Assembly (NCBI RefSeq): GCF_000198775.1
Contig: NC_014722.1
Span: 1,205,616 to 1,269,615 of the forward strand
DNA length: 64,000 nt
Source: Mycetohabitans rhizoxinica HKI 454
GTDB lineage: Bacteria > Pseudomonadota > Gammaproteobacteria > Burkholderiales > Burkholderiaceae
Reading direction: 5' to 3'
Position numbers and translations under genes: made by a program. Below the pieces are notes generated by a model. That model ran no database searches. It saw nothing but the letters and a program-made list of their open reading frames with translations, and had not been told where the DNA came from. Positions 40,252 through 49,631 of the stretch are shown here, piece after piece; the first letter of the stretch is position 1, and every line of letters begins with the position of its first letter.

Positions 40252-42588
40252 TTAGCGCAGCTTGAGCTTGGCGAGCGCGGCTGCCATCGCGCCTTGCGGT
40301 TCTGTCTCCCGGGTCCGTTCGCCGCGGCCCTGACCGCCGCGCCCACCGGCATCCCGGTCACGCGCTGCCGTGCTGCCCGCCCCGGCTCCGCCTGCCGCGG
40401 CGTCGTCTGACAGGCGCATTGTCAGCGAGATGCGCTGCCGCTTTAGGTCTACCTCGAGCACCTTGACGGTGACGACCTGGCCTGCCTTGACGACCTCGTG
40501 CGGGTCCTTCACGAACTTCGTCGACATCGCGGACACGTGCACGAGCCCGTCCTGGTGTACGCCGATATCGATGAACGCGCCGAATGCCGCGACGTTGGTC
40601 ACGACCCCTTCGAGAATCATCCCGGGCGACAGGTCGGCGAGCGTCTCGACGCCTTCGCGGAACGTCGCAGTCTTGAACTCGGGCCGTGGATCGCGCCCCG
40701 GCTTTTCAAGCTCGCCCAGGATGTCACGCACGGTAGGCAGGCCAAAGCGTTCATCGACGAACTCGGCTGCGCACAGCTTCGCCAGCACGTCACGGTTGCC
40801 CATCACATCAGACACCGACTTGTTGATCTTCGCGAGGATGCGCTCGACCACCGGATAGGCCTCGGGGTGCACTGCCGAGCGGTCCAATGGATTCTCACCA
40901 TGGTTGATGCGCAGGAAGCCGGCCGCCTGCTCGAAGGTCTTGTCGCCCAGGCGCGGCACCTTTTTCAAGTGCTCTCGGGACGGAAATGGCCCATGGGTGT
41001 CGCGATACTCGACGATGTTGCGTGCGAGTGTCGCGTTCAGGCCAGATACCCGGGCAAGCAGCGCAATCGATGCGGTGTTCGCGTCAACACCCACTGCGTT
41101 GACGCAATCCTCGACGACCGCATCCAGCGTGCGTGCCAGTTCCCGCTGGTTGACGTCATGTTGGTACTGGCCCACACCGATCGCCTTTGGCTCGATCTTC
41201 ACCAGCTCGGCGAGCGGATCCTGCAGGCGGCGCGCGATCGAAACCGCGCCGCGCAACGATACGTCCAATTCGGGAAATTCCTTCGCCGCCAGCTCCGACG
41301 CCGAGTACACCGACGCGCCCGCCTCGGAGACGACGATCTTTTGCAGCTTCAGTTCGGGATGTCGGGCGATGAGCTCGCTGGCCAGCTTGTCGGTTTCACG
41401 CGATGCGGTACCGTTGCCGATGCTGATCAGCTCGGCCTGCGTCGCTTGGGCGAGCCGCGCGAGCCGGGCCAGCGACCCGTCCCAATCGCGGCGCGGTTCA
41501 TGCGGATAAATCGTATCGGTGGCCAGCAGCTTGCCAGTGCGATCGACTACCGCCACCTTGACGCCGGTGCGCAGTCCCGGGTCCAATCCGATCACCGCCC
41601 TGGGGCCAGCCGGCGCGGCCAGCAATAAGTCTTTTAAGTTCCGTGCGAACACATTGATCGCTTCGTGCTCGGCGCGCTCGCGCAACTGGGTCAGCAGGTC
41701 GTTTTCCAAATGCGGTTGCACTTTCACGCGCCAGCACCAGCGACACACGTCGCCGAGCCACTTGTCGGCCGGCCGCCCTTGATTGGCAATGCCGAAGTGG
41801 CGCGCAATCATCGCTTCGCCAGGATGCGGCACTTGTGCATCAAGCTCCTCGCCCAAGCCGAGCTTAACGAACAGCACGCCGGCATTGCGGCCCCGGAACA
41901 GCGCGAGCGCGCGGTGCGATGGCACCGTCTTGATCGTCTCCGCGTAATCGTAGTAATCGCGGAATTTCTCGCCTTCCTCTTTTTCCTTGCCCTCGACGAC
42001 AGTGGAGATCACTACGCCCTGATTCCACAGGTAGTTGCGCAGTCGGCCCAGTAACTCGGCTGTCTCGCCGAACTGCTCGGACAGGATGTCGCGCGCGCCG
42101 TCCAGCGCCGCCTTGATGTCGGCAACGCCTTTGTCGGCATTGACGAAATGGGCGGCCTGCGCGTGTGGATCGCGCGTCGGATCCGCGAGCAACGCATCCG
42201 CCAGAGGCTGCAGCCCCGCCTCGCGCGCGATTTGCGCACGTGTGCGACGCTTGGGTTTGTACGGCAGGTAAAGATCTTCGAGCGCCTGTTTCATGTCGGC
42301 GGCTAGGATCGCGGTGCGCAACGTATCAGTCAGCTTGCCCTGCTCGTCAATGCTTTGCAGGATCGCCGCGCGACGATCCTCGAGCTCGCGCAGGTACAGT
42401 AGCCGCTCCTCGAGCAAGCGCAGTTGCGTGTCGTCCAAGTTGCCGGTGACTTCTTTGCGGTAGCGCGCGATGAACGGGACGGTTGATCCTTCGTCGAGCA
42501 GTTGTACGGTAGCGGCGACCTGCCGCGGCTGGACAGTCAATTCGGTGGCGATGCGCTGTACGATCTTTAGGGCTACGTTGTCCGTCAT
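40252..42588 (-). CDS. tex: Tex family transcription accessory protein
   Basis: A 778-residue RNA-binding protein. It has the Tex N-terminal domain ([13 protein letters not shown]), a YqgF/RuvC-like nuclease fold ([16 protein letters not shown]), helix-hairpin-helix motifs ([19 protein letters not shown]) and a C-terminal S1 domain ([31 protein letters not shown]), then a Gly/Arg-rich tail. Tex affects transcription and virulence gene expression in several bacteria. The start at 42588 ([17 protein letters not shown]) is the conserved one; upstream in-frame codons would add 138 unrelated residues. Confidence 0.96.
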   Translation of the reverse strand: MTDNVALKIVQRIATELTVQPRQVAATVQLLDEGSTVPFIARYRKEVTGNLDDTQLRLLEERLLYLRELEDRRAAILQSIDEQGKLTDTLRTAILAADMKQALEDLYLPYKPKRRTRAQIAREAGLQPLADALLADPTRDPHAQAAHFVNADKGVADIKAALDGARDILSEQFGETAELLGRLRNYLWNQGVVISTVVEGKEKEEGEKFRDYYDYAETIKTVPSHRALALFRGRNAGVLFVKLGLGEELDAQVPHPGEAMIARHFGIANQGRPADKWLGDVCRWCWRVKVQPHLENDLLTQLRERAEHEAINVFARNLKDLLLAAPAGPRAVIGLDPGLRTGVKVAVVDRTGKLLATDTIYPHEPRRDWDGSLARLARLAQATQAELISIGNGTASRETDKLASELIARHPELKLQKIVVSEAGASVYSASELAAKEFPELDVSLRGAVSIARRLQDPLAELVKIEPKAIGVGQYQHDVNQRELARTLDAVVEDCVNAVGVDANTASIALLARVSGLNATLARNIVEYRDTHGPFPSREHLKKVPRLGDKTFEQAAGFLRINHGENPLDRSAVHPEAYPVVERILAKINKSVSDVMGNRDVLAKLCAAEFVDERFGLPTVRDILGELEKPGRDPRPEFKTATFREGVETLADLSPGMILEGVVTNVAAFGAFIDIGVHQDGLVHVSAMSTKFVKDPHEVVKAGQVVTVKVLEVDLKRQRISLTMRLSDDAAAGGAGAGSTAARDRDAGGRGGQGRGERTRETEPQGAMAAALAKLKLR

Positions 42589-42665
42589 GGGTGAGGCTTG
42601 TGCAGGTTCGAGCCGGGCATTTTGCCATAAGCGCGATGCGGGCCGGGCGTGACACAAGATCGCGA

Positions 42666-42674
42666 TGATAGAAT
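42666..42674 (+). promoter_or_regulatory. Extended -10 box of the secreted coiled-coil gene
   Basis: TGATAGAAT fits the extended -10 pattern and ends six bases before the ATG at 42681. No ribosome-binding site is present, so a leaderless message is predicted, as for dnaX and surE. Confidence 0.5.
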
Positions 42675-42680
42675 GGCGAC

Positions 42681-43529
42681 ATGCATGACCGCCTACCGAT
42701 GTCCTCTCCTGCCCCGTACCAGCGCGTTCGCGAATCGATGCCGCCCAGCGGATCCCTATCTTCCCGAGCGCACCGTCGCACGGTGGCGATAACCCATACT
42801 GCACGACGCAAGCGGGCGTGGCCGCTGGTTGGATGGCTGCTTGCGTGTGTCGCCAGCGTTGTGCCGGCTGCGCCGTTGTATGCGCAGGCTGCGGATTGGG
42901 ACGGCGCCGATGGGCGAGCGCGAGATGCATCATCGTTCGGTGCCCGACAGGCGCAGCTCGATCGCCGCAGCGAGTTAAACCGCTACGAGTATGGTGTCGC
43001 AAAGCACAACTGCTACAGCGCTATCCTGGTCAACCATTGTCTGGAGAAGGCGCGCAACCGAATGATTGCGAACAAAATGCGGATTCGCGACGAGCAAAAT
43101 GCGCTCGACAACGAGCGCCGGGCCGTGCATGCGCGACAACGCGACGAGCAAGCCGCGCTCAAGCGCGAGGCGTACGCGCGCGAGGCGCCTCAACGCGCGG
43201 CGCGTGAGCGCGAGAACGAGCAGTCGTACGACGAGAAACAGCGCCAGCATGCGATCAATGAGGCGCGACGTACCGCGCAAGCGCCACAGCGCGAGGCGAG
43301 CCAGCGCGCGTACGATCAAAAGCAGGCCGACTACCAACGCAAGCTCGAGCAGGCGCGGCGGCAGGCCGCCCAGGATGCGCAGCAGCGGGCAGACAACGTG
43401 CGCAAGTTCGAGCAAAAGCAGCAGCGTGCGGTGCAGCATGCGCGGGACGTACGCGAGCGCCAAGCCCGAAAGCAGGGCGCTTCCACACCGGGCGCGGCGT
43501 CGGCAGCCTCCGGCATGGGCGGACAGTAG
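42681..43529 (+). CDS. Secreted, highly charged coiled-coil protein of unknown function
   Basis: A 282-residue protein I do not recognise. A basic, unusually long N-terminus of about 50 residues leads to a hydrophobic segment ([20 protein letters not shown]) and a likely signal-peptidase site (YAQA, about residue 70). The mature part has two cysteines ([17 protein letters not shown]) and then about 170 residues of Arg/Gln/Glu/Ala heptad-like helix with recurring AREA, QREA and RKLEQARRQ units, ending in a Ser/Gly tail. It is probably periplasmic. A start at 42699 is possible if the transcript is not leaderless. Confidence 0.75.
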   Translation: MHDRLPMSSPAPYQRVRESMPPSGSLSSRAHRRTVAITHTARRKRAWPLVGWLLACVASVVPAAPLYAQAADWDGADGRARDASSFGARQAQLDRRSELNRYEYGVAKHNCYSAILVNHCLEKARNRMIANKMRIRDEQNALDNERRAVHARQRDEQAALKREAYAREAPQRAARERENEQSYDEKQRQHAINEARRTAQAPQREASQRAYDQKQADYQRKLEQARRQAAQDAQQRADNVRKFEQKQQRAVQHARDVRERQARKQGASTPGAASAASGMGGQ

Positions 43530-43580
43530 GGCCGCAGCCCCAGCTTGCGGACAAATGCCCAAGCTCTGCGCTAACCGCAG

Positions 43581-43586
43581 TAGAAT
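43581..43586 (+). promoter_or_regulatory. Candidate -10 box of the DUF465 gene
   Basis: TAGAAT lies 75 bases before the ATG at 43662, which has GGGAGGAAAAGG just upstream as a strong ribosome-binding site. Confidence 0.4.
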
Positions 43587-43661
43587 CATGGTAAAGCGAC
43601 CTCATATCGGGGACCGGCGCCGCAGGTGCGACGGCTTCCGATCGATCGGGAGGAAAAGGGC

Positions 43662-43877
43662 ATGCAGCATGCATATGACGCTGACACGGTGGCAATCCAG
43701 GGCCAGATTGCTCGACTTCAGGATGAGCATCATGACTTGGACTGCCTAGTCAACCGGGTGGCTGACGTGCCCGGCATGAGTGACCTCGAGTTGCAGCGGT
43801 TAAAAAAGCGCAAGTTGAAGGTCAAGGACACGATTACGCTGTTGCAGTTGCAGCTGAGGCCCGATACCCATAATTGA
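43662..43877 (+). CDS. DUF465 (YdcH-like) small protein
   Basis: A 71-residue helical protein. The C-terminal half LQRLKKRKLKVKDTITLLQ matches the DUF465 family, whose members are short coiled-coil proteins of unknown function. GGAGGAAAAGGG stands directly before the ATG at 43662; an in-frame ATG at 43626 is rejected for this reason. Confidence 0.85.
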   Translation: MQHAYDADTVAIQGQIARLQDEHHDLDCLVNRVADVPGMSDLELQRLKKRKLKVKDTITLLQLQLRPDTHN

Positions 43878-43970
43878 TGCAGCGCGGCGGTTCCCGCCGC
43901 GTTCGCGCGACACGCCGGTAGGCGGCGCGCGCTGGCACGGCGCCACACCGACTTTGCAGGGATTGCCGCA

Positions 43971-46382
43971 TTGACATCCACGCCTGAATTGCGTCCGCGC
44001 GAACCGGATAGTTCGCCGTCGGTCGATGGCGCGTCGGCCGCGCCGACGCTGACCCCAGATGGACTCGCCGTTGCGCCGCGCCGGCTCGCCGAACTTGACG
44101 CGATCTTCGCCGCGGGCGGTGTGTTAGCCCATCATATCGATGGCTATCGGCCGCGCGACGCGCAGTTGCGCATGGCGCAAGCGGTCGCGGCGGCGATCGA
44201 TGCAACGGGGCGCATGCCGGATGCCGGCGCGCTCGCGCTGGCCCATACCGAACGTCCATCGCGGCGGCTCACCGCGCAGCGCAGTGAGCCGCGCGGTGAG
44301 TCGGATGCCGCGACCGCCGGCGACGCGGATGCGACGGCGGGCGACAATACGCTGATCGTCGAGGCCGGCACCGGCACCGGTAAGACCTTCGCGTATCTAG
44401 TGCCCGCGATGCTGTGGGGTGGCAAAGTGATCGTGTCCACCGGCACCAAGCATTTACAGGACCAGTTGTTCCAGCGCGATATCCCGACGGTGCGCGACGC
44501 GCTCGCGGTCCCCGTATCGATCGCGATGCTCAAGGGGCGCGCGAACTATCTGTGTCACTATTACCTCACGCGCACCGCCGATAATGGCCGGTTGCCATCG
44601 CGGCAGGATGCCGCGCATTTGCAGGAAATCGTGCGCTTCGCGAAGGTCACGCGCAGCGGTGACAAGGCCGAGTTGGCTAGCGTGCCGGAAAACGCGCCAG
44701 TGTGGTCACTGGTGACGTCTACACGCGACAATTGCCTGTCGCAGGAGTGTCCGCATTACAAGGACTGCTTTGTGATGCAGGCGCGTCGCGATGCGCAGCA
44801 GGCTGATCTCGTGGTTGTCAATCACCACCTGTTTTTTGCTGACATCATGCTGCGCGACACCGGCATGGCCGAGTTGCTGCCCAGCGCGAACACGATCATC
44901 TTCGACGAGGCGCACCAACTGCCCGAGACCGCGACACTGTTCTTCGGTGACACGCTGTCGACCGCGCAACTGCTCGAACTGGCCCGCGACAGCGTCGCCG
45001 AAGGCTTGCTCAACGCGCGTGATGCAGTCGAATGGACGCGGCTTGGCGCGACGCTGGAGCGCGCCGCGCGCGATGTTAGGCTCGCGTTTAACCAGGATTC
45101 GCTACGCATCTCGCAGTCGCAACTTGGCAACGAGCATCCGCTGTTCGACGCGCTCGTCGGCGTTGAAGCGGCGCTTGACGAATTGATCACGGCGCTTGTG
45201 CAGCAGGCCGAGCGCGCGGAGCCGCTGGCCAACTGCCTGCGCCGTGCCCGAGAACTACGGCAGATGCTCGATGGCTGGTGCGGGCCGGACAATGCGCCGG
45301 CGCAAGCTGCGTCATCCGCAGGCTCGCGGCGGGGCGGGCCATCGGTCGCCGTGCGGCAGCGCGGCGACGTCGCATCGGCATCAAAATCTGCGCCGACATC
45401 GACATCGACATCGGCGTCTGCGTCTGCATCAGGATCCGCTTCGGGATCGGTGCAGCCCGATGACGCAAGCCAGTTCGGCGACGAGAGGGTGCGCTGGGTG
45501 GAGGTATTTTCTCACACGGTACAATTGCATCAGACACCGTTGTCTGTCGCGCCGATATTCGCGAAGCAACGCGGGGGCGCGCCTCGCGCGTGGATTTTCA
45601 CGTCCGCGACGTTGTCCGTGCGGGGCGATTTTAACCACTACGCCACGCAAATGGGTCTAAACGCGCGTCGCTCGATGACATTGCCCAGCCCGTTCGACTA
45701 TCCCAATCAGGCATTACTGTACGTGCCGCGCAATTTGCCGCAACCGTCATCGCCCTATTTCACCGACGCGGTGTTCGACGCCGCGCTGCCGGCGATCGAG
45801 GCGTCCGGTGGCGGCGTGTTCGTGCTATGCACGACACTGCGGGCGGTCGATCGGATGGCCGCGCGATTGCGCGACGCGATCCTTGCGCGGGGATGGCCGT
45901 ATCCGTTGCTGGTGCAAGGCGAGGCTAGTCGCACCGAGCTGCTGGACCGTTTCCGTCAATACGGCAACGCGATCCTGGTGGGCAGCCAGAGCTTTTGGGA
46001 GGGCGTGGACGTACGCGGCGACGCGTTGTCGCTGGTGGTCATCGACAAGCTGCCGTTTGCGCCGCCCGACGACCCGGTGCTAGCCGCGCGGCTGGACGCA
46101 TTGACGCGCAAGGGGCTGAGTCCGTTCGCGGTACACCAGTTGCCGCAGGCCGTAATCACGCTGAAGCAGGGCGCTGGCAGGCTAATCCGTGCCGAAACCG
46201 ATCGCGGTGTGCTGATGATCTGCGATCCGCGCCTGGTCGATAAGCCGTACGGCAAGCGCATTTGGCAAAGCCTACCCCCGTTCCGCCGCACTCGTGAGAT
46301 CGATGCAGTGCGGACCTTTTTTACCGGCTCGGTGACAGCGGATCCGCTCGTTGATGCACACTCAGTGTCCCAGTTGGCGTGA
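43971..46382 (+). CDS. dinG: DinG-family ATP-dependent DNA helicase (YoaA-like)
   Basis: An 803-residue superfamily 2 (XPD-like) helicase with Walker A EAGTGTGKT (about 130), DEAH box IIFDEAHQL, and four cysteines of an iron-sulfur cluster (one in YLCHYYL, three in NCLSQECPHYKDC). Motifs V and VI near the end include VGSQSFWEGVDVRG and QGAGRLIRAETDRG. It unwinds DNA in replication repair. The start is TTG (43971) with AGGGA upstream. Two low-complexity insertions are unusual: residues about 90-125 and a Ser/Thr/Ala repeat at 45375-45455. Confidence 0.93.
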   Translation: MTSTPELRPREPDSSPSVDGASAAPTLTPDGLAVAPRRLAELDAIFAAGGVLAHHIDGYRPRDAQLRMAQAVAAAIDATGRMPDAGALALAHTERPSRRLTAQRSEPRGESDAATAGDADATAGDNTLIVEAGTGTGKTFAYLVPAMLWGGKVIVSTGTKHLQDQLFQRDIPTVRDALAVPVSIAMLKGRANYLCHYYLTRTADNGRLPSRQDAAHLQEIVRFAKVTRSGDKAELASVPENAPVWSLVTSTRDNCLSQECPHYKDCFVMQARRDAQQADLVVVNHHLFFADIMLRDTGMAELLPSANTIIFDEAHQLPETATLFFGDTLSTAQLLELARDSVAEGLLNARDAVEWTRLGATLERAARDVRLAFNQDSLRISQSQLGNEHPLFDALVGVEAALDELITALVQQAERAEPLANCLRRARELRQMLDGWCGPDNAPAQAASSAGSRRGGPSVAVRQRGDVASASKSAPTSTSTSASASASGSASGSVQPDDASQFGDERVRWVEVFSHTVQLHQTPLSVAPIFAKQRGGAPRAWIFTSATLSVRGDFNHYATQMGLNARRSMTLPSPFDYPNQALLYVPRNLPQPSSPYFTDAVFDAALPAIEASGGGVFVLCTTLRAVDRMAARLRDAILARGWPYPLLVQGEASRTELLDRFRQYGNAILVGSQSFWEGVDVRGDALSLVVIDKLPFAPPDDPVLAARLDALTRKGLSPFAVHQLPQAVITLKQGAGRLIRAETDRGVLMICDPRLVDKPYGKRIWQSLPPFRRTREIDAVRTFFTGSVTADPLVDAHSVSQLA
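45395..45412. repeat. GACATC triplet-pair microsatellite inside dinG
   Basis: GACATC is repeated three times and then decays into GGCGTCT/GCGTCT/GCATCA units. In frame this encodes a Thr-Ser, Ala-Ser, Gly-Ser run within the helicase, in a region that in relatives is a loop. Confidence 0.75.
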
Positions 46383-46407
46383 CGGTCACAGGCATCGAGT
46401 AGACATG

Positions 46408-46430
46408 AAAAAGCCCGGCATCAGCCGGGC
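46408..46430 (-). terminator. Rho-independent terminator of bamD
   Basis: On the minus strand GCCCGGC and GCCGGGC pair over a four-base loop and are followed by TTTTT. It lies 74 bases after the bamD stop and 26 bases after dinG, the converging gene. Confidence 0.9.
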
Positions 46431-46503
46431 GATTCGACGACAGGCGTGGCGCCGTGCCATGCGGCATCTAAGCCGGCGCGTGCGGCCGGCCCAGTTCGCC
46501 TGT

Positions 46504-47319
46504 TCACCAAAATTGATACCACGGCTTTTCACCCTTGCGCAGTGCGCGGGCGTGGCCGGTCACGTAGGGGCTGTCCGGAAACGTTGACGTGAGCACGCGT
46601 TGGGTATCGTCGGCGAGCTGCGGCTGGTTCAGCGCGCGATACGACAATATCATCACATGCAGCGCATCCTCGGTGGCCGGCGCGTTCTTGTATTCTTTCA
46701 GCACTAGTTGCGCGCGGTTGATCGCGGCGACATACGCGCCGCGCCGATAGTAATAGTCGGCGGTGTGCACTTCGTGCGACGCTAATGCGTTGACGATGTA
46801 GCGCATGCGCTGTGCGGCATCCGGTGCATACTTGCTGCTCGGATATTTCTCGACGACGACGCGGAACGCATCGTACGAGTCACGTAATGCCTTCGGGTCG
46901 CGTTCGCTCATGTCTTGGCCGGCGAAGCGGCCGAACAGGCCCAGGTCGTCGTTGAAGCTGATTAGGCCCTTTAGGTAGTAAGCGTACGCGATATCCGGAT
47001 GGTCGGGGTGCAATTGGATGAAACGGTCCACCGCTTGTTCGGCCGCCGCTGTTTCATTGTCCTTCCATTGGCAGTACGCGACATTGATTTGCGCCTGTTG
47101 TGCAAAATGACCGAACGGATCGCGCCCCTGCAGCAATTCGAAGTACTTCGAGCATTTGCCCCAGTCACCGGCGGTAAAGGCATCCTGGGCCTCCGAGTAT
47201 AATTTCTGATTGGTCCACGCCGCCGTTTCGTCCGTTTTCTCGGGCAGACCGTGGCAGCCGGCGACGATCGCCGCTGCGATGGCCACGGCAGCGATCCTCA
47301 ATGTGTTCAGCACTCGCAT
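46504..47319 (-). CDS. bamD: Outer-membrane assembly lipoprotein BamD
   Basis: A 271-residue lipoprotein with lipobox IVAGC and five TPR-like helical pairs ([55 protein letters not shown] and so on). BamD is the essential TPR partner of BamA in beta-barrel insertion. The ATG at 47319 ([12 protein letters not shown]) is preferred over an in-frame TTG at 47334. It is divergent from rluD with only 15 bases between start codons. Confidence 0.95.
   Translation of the reverse strand: MRVLNTLRIAAVAIAAAIVAGCHGLPEKTDETAAWTNQKLYSEAQDAFTAGDWGKCSKYFELLQGRDPFGHFAQQAQINVAYCQWKDNETAAAEQAVDRFIQLHPDHPDIAYAYYLKGLISFNDDLGLFGRFAGQDMSERDPKALRDSYDAFRVVVEKYPSSKYAPDAAQRMRYIVNALASHEVHTADYYYRRGAYVAAINRAQLVLKEYKNAPATEDALHVMILSYRALNQPQLADDTQRVLTSTFPDSPYVTGHARALRKGEKPWYQFW
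47198..47203 (+). promoter_or_regulatory. Candidate rluD promoter -10 box inside bamD
   Basis: A perfect plus-strand TATAAT lies in the first part of the bamD coding sequence, 131 bases before the rluD ATG. Because only 15 bases separate the two start codons, the rluD promoter has to lie in this region. Confidence 0.45.
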
Positions 47320-47334
47320 TCCAGTGAAGTTCAA

Positions 47335-48456
47335 ATGACTCGTTCAAATGACCGGCCCAACGCCGGCGTCGATCCGCACGATTATAGCCCAAGCGTAAGC
47401 CCGGCCCGCCCCGACGAGCAAGTTGCGCGGGTACCGCCGGCGCTGGCAGGCGAGCGGCTGGACAAGGTCCTGGCGCGACTGTTCCCGACTTTTTCACGCA
47501 GCCGCCTGCAGACGTGGATTGACGCGGGGCGCGTGACGTTGGACGGTGCACCGGCGCGGCTGCGCCAGTCAGTGCCGCTGGGTGCGACCGTGCGGCTTGT
47601 GCCGGACCTGTTACCGCAAGCGCTGGCGTTCGCGCCGGAGCCGGTGCCGTTGCCGATCGTCTACGAGGACGAAACCCTGGTGGTGATCGACAAGCCAGCC
47701 GGGCTGGTCGTGCACCCGGCCGCGGGCAATTGGAGCGGCACGCTGCTCAACGGCCTGCTGCATCGCTATCCGGACGCTGCCGGACTGCCGCGTGCGGGCA
47801 TCGTGCACCGGCTAGATAAGGACACCTCCGGCTTGATGGTGGTCGCGCGCACGTTGGCCGCGCAGACGGATCTGGTCAGGCAGTTGCAGGCGCGCACGGT
47901 CAAGCGCCGCTATATCGCGTTTGCCTGGGGTGTGACTCCGCCGAGTGGATGCATCGACGCGCCGATCGGGCGTGACCCGCGCGAGCGCACGCGCATGGCG
48001 GTGCTCGCCGGGGCCGCTGGCAAGGCCGCGCGTACGCACTTCAAGACCGTGGCCACCGGCGTGTGGTCCGGGCAACCGGTATCAAGGCTGCTTTGTGATC
48101 TGGAGACCGGGCGCACGCACCAGATCCGCGTGCATCTTGCCCATACCGGTCATCCGTTGCTCGGCGACCCGCTGTATGGCCGTGTGCGCAACGCGCGGCA
48201 ACGTCCCGCGCTGCCCGCCGGCTTCGCGCGCCAGGCGCTGCACGCATGGCGACTCGCCCTGGTGCACCCGGCCACCCACGCGCCGGTGGCATGGCGCTCG
48301 GCGATGCCGCAGGATTTGGCGCAATTGGCTGCCGTGCTCGAGCTGACGGACCCACCCGATGACCAGGCTGAGACAATCGACTTCGCACGGCAACACGCAT
48401 ACGATGACGAGGGTGGCAGCATTGTTGCCGACGATGAGGAGGACGAGTTTGAATGA
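47335..48456 (+). CDS. rluD: 23S rRNA pseudouridine synthase RluD
   Basis: A 373-residue enzyme. After a variable 45-residue start it has an S4 RNA-binding domain ([20 protein letters not shown]) and the RluA-type catalytic domain with the aspartate in [17 protein letters not shown]. It makes pseudouridines 1911, 1915 and 1917 of helix 69. The C-terminal 30 residues are acidic. The ATG at 47335 is chosen; upstream frame lies within bamD. Its stop overlaps the pgeF ATG. Confidence 0.94.
   Translation: MTRSNDRPNAGVDPHDYSPSVSPARPDEQVARVPPALAGERLDKVLARLFPTFSRSRLQTWIDAGRVTLDGAPARLRQSVPLGATVRLVPDLLPQALAFAPEPVPLPIVYEDETLVVIDKPAGLVVHPAAGNWSGTLLNGLLHRYPDAAGLPRAGIVHRLDKDTSGLMVVARTLAAQTDLVRQLQARTVKRRYIAFAWGVTPPSGCIDAPIGRDPRERTRMAVLAGAAGKAARTHFKTVATGVWSGQPVSRLLCDLETGRTHQIRVHLAHTGHPLLGDPLYGRVRNARQRPALPAGFARQALHAWRLALVHPATHAPVAWRSAMPQDLAQLAAVLELTDPPDDQAETIDFARQHAYDDEGGSIVADDEEDEFE
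47381..47386 (-). promoter_or_regulatory. Candidate bamD promoter -10 box inside rluD
   Basis: On the minus strand this is a perfect TATAAT, 61 bases before the bamD ATG and inside codons 16-17 of rluD. It would give a leader of about 55 bases. Confidence 0.5.
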
Positions 48457-49358
48457 ATCCGATCGGCGACCCGGCGCTCCAACGCTTTGCCGAGTTGACG
48501 CTGTTCGACTGTATCGTGCCGGACTGGCGCGTGAGTCCCCGCGTGCGCGCGCTAATCACCACGCGCGCCGGCGGTGTGAGCCGCGGCGCATATGGCGTGT
48601 TGCGCGATTGGCAAAGCGCGTCCGGCGGCCTGAACCTGGGGCTGCATACCGGCGATGACATTGATGCGGTGCACGAGAACCGTCGTCGTGTGCTCGCGCT
48701 GGTGGGTGCGCCCGCCGCATGGCTCGAGCAGGTGCATGGCACGCGCGTAGTCAGTGCCGACGAAGTGGTCGAGAACGAGCGGCTGACGGCCGATGCGCTG
48801 GGGCCCAAGGCCGATGCCAGCGTGACCGACCGTGCTGGGGCGGTTTGCGCGATATTGGTGGCCGACTGCATGCCGGTGTTGATTTGCGACGAAGCTGGCC
48901 GGGCCGTTGGCGCTGCGCATGCCGGATGGCGCGGGCTTGCCGGCGGCGTGATCGAGCATACGGTTGGTGCAGTGCGTGCGCTGCTCGCGCGCAATAAGCA
49001 CGCGCCTGGGGTGCTGCACGCGTATCTCGGCCCATCGATCGGGCCAGGTGTGTTCGAAGTCGGAGAAGCGGTGCGCGCCGCGTTTCTTGACGCGTCGCTG
49101 CCGGGCGAGCGCGATGCGACCGATGCGGCGTTCGTCTCGCTGCCCACGCGTGTCGATGACGTCGCTGATGTGCACGGCGATGGCCGATGCAAGTACCTTG
49201 CAGATCTCGGCGCACTAGCCCGGCTGAGGCTGGCCCGGGTCGGCGTGCACTATGTGAGCGGGCCCCACGCGTGTACGTTCAGCGATCCTGCTCGTTTCTA
49301 TTCCTATCGACGAGACCGCACGACAGGCCGCATGGCAGCATTGATCTGGCTGACCTGA
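48453..49358 (+). CDS. pgeF: Multi-copper-type polyphenol oxidase / purine nucleoside phosphorylase (PgeF, YfiH)
   Basis: A 301-residue protein of the LACC1/YfiH family. The conserved metal-site motifs [17 protein letters not shown] and [14 protein letters not shown] occur in order. Members were first called laccases and later shown to phosphorolyse adenosine/inosine; E. coli PgeF has been linked to peptidoglycan editing. It is coupled to rluD by an ATGA overlap. Confidence 0.9.
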   Translation: MNPIGDPALQRFAELTLFDCIVPDWRVSPRVRALITTRAGGVSRGAYGVLRDWQSASGGLNLGLHTGDDIDAVHENRRRVLALVGAPAAWLEQVHGTRVVSADEVVENERLTADALGPKADASVTDRAGAVCAILVADCMPVLICDEAGRAVGAAHAGWRGLAGGVIEHTVGAVRALLARNKHAPGVLHAYLGPSIGPGVFEVGEAVRAAFLDASLPGERDATDAAFVSLPTRVDDVADVHGDGRCKYLADLGALARLRLARVGVHYVSGPHACTFSDPARFYSYRRDRTTGRMAALIWLT

Positions 49359-49631
49359 CCGTGTGTGCGGCGCGGCGCTGGCCCGCACTGCCATATGCCG
49401 CACCGTCACATGCCGCACGGCCGAGGTTGCGTGCCGCGACATCGGGAAAATGCCGATTAAAAAAATGGTGCGTTGCGGCAAAATCGATGATCGTGATTGA
49501 CAGCCGTCGTGCGGGGGAGCAAGAATGCCCGGAGGCGGTCGATTGGCGACGGCCTTGCAGTACGTTCGCGCGACTGATACACAGCCTGCCTTTGTCACTC
49601 CATACGAGGGCACCGGTCACTCCATACGGGT
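49359..49631. other. Intergenic region upstream of phaC
   Basis: No gene is seen in these 273 bases. It contains two copies of ATGCCGCAC near 49395-49420, a TTGACA at about 49496 without a good -10 box at 17 bases, and a 13-base direct repeat next to the phaC start. The phaC promoter is probably here but cannot be pinned. Confidence 0.4.
49594..49628. repeat. 13-bp direct repeat immediately upstream of phaC
   Basis: GTCACTCCATACG occurs at 49594-49606 and again at 49616-49628, 22 bases apart (two helical turns), the second ending three bases before the phaC ATG. Two-turn spacing suits binding by one protein on the same face of DNA. PhaR, encoded downstream, is a DNA-binding repressor of this pathway, but its own known target is the phasin promoter, so the link is only a possibility. 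Confidence 0.5.

Noticed and set aside
42589..43002. N-terminal extension of tex
   Set aside because: The extra 138 residues are Arg/His/Pro-rich shadow sequence overlapping the opposite gene. The Tex family begins at MTDN.
45395..45412. Short repeats in dinG and the AGGGTGA repeats as CRISPR-like arrays
   Set aside because: The units are 6-7 bases with no spacers, and no cas genes are in the window.
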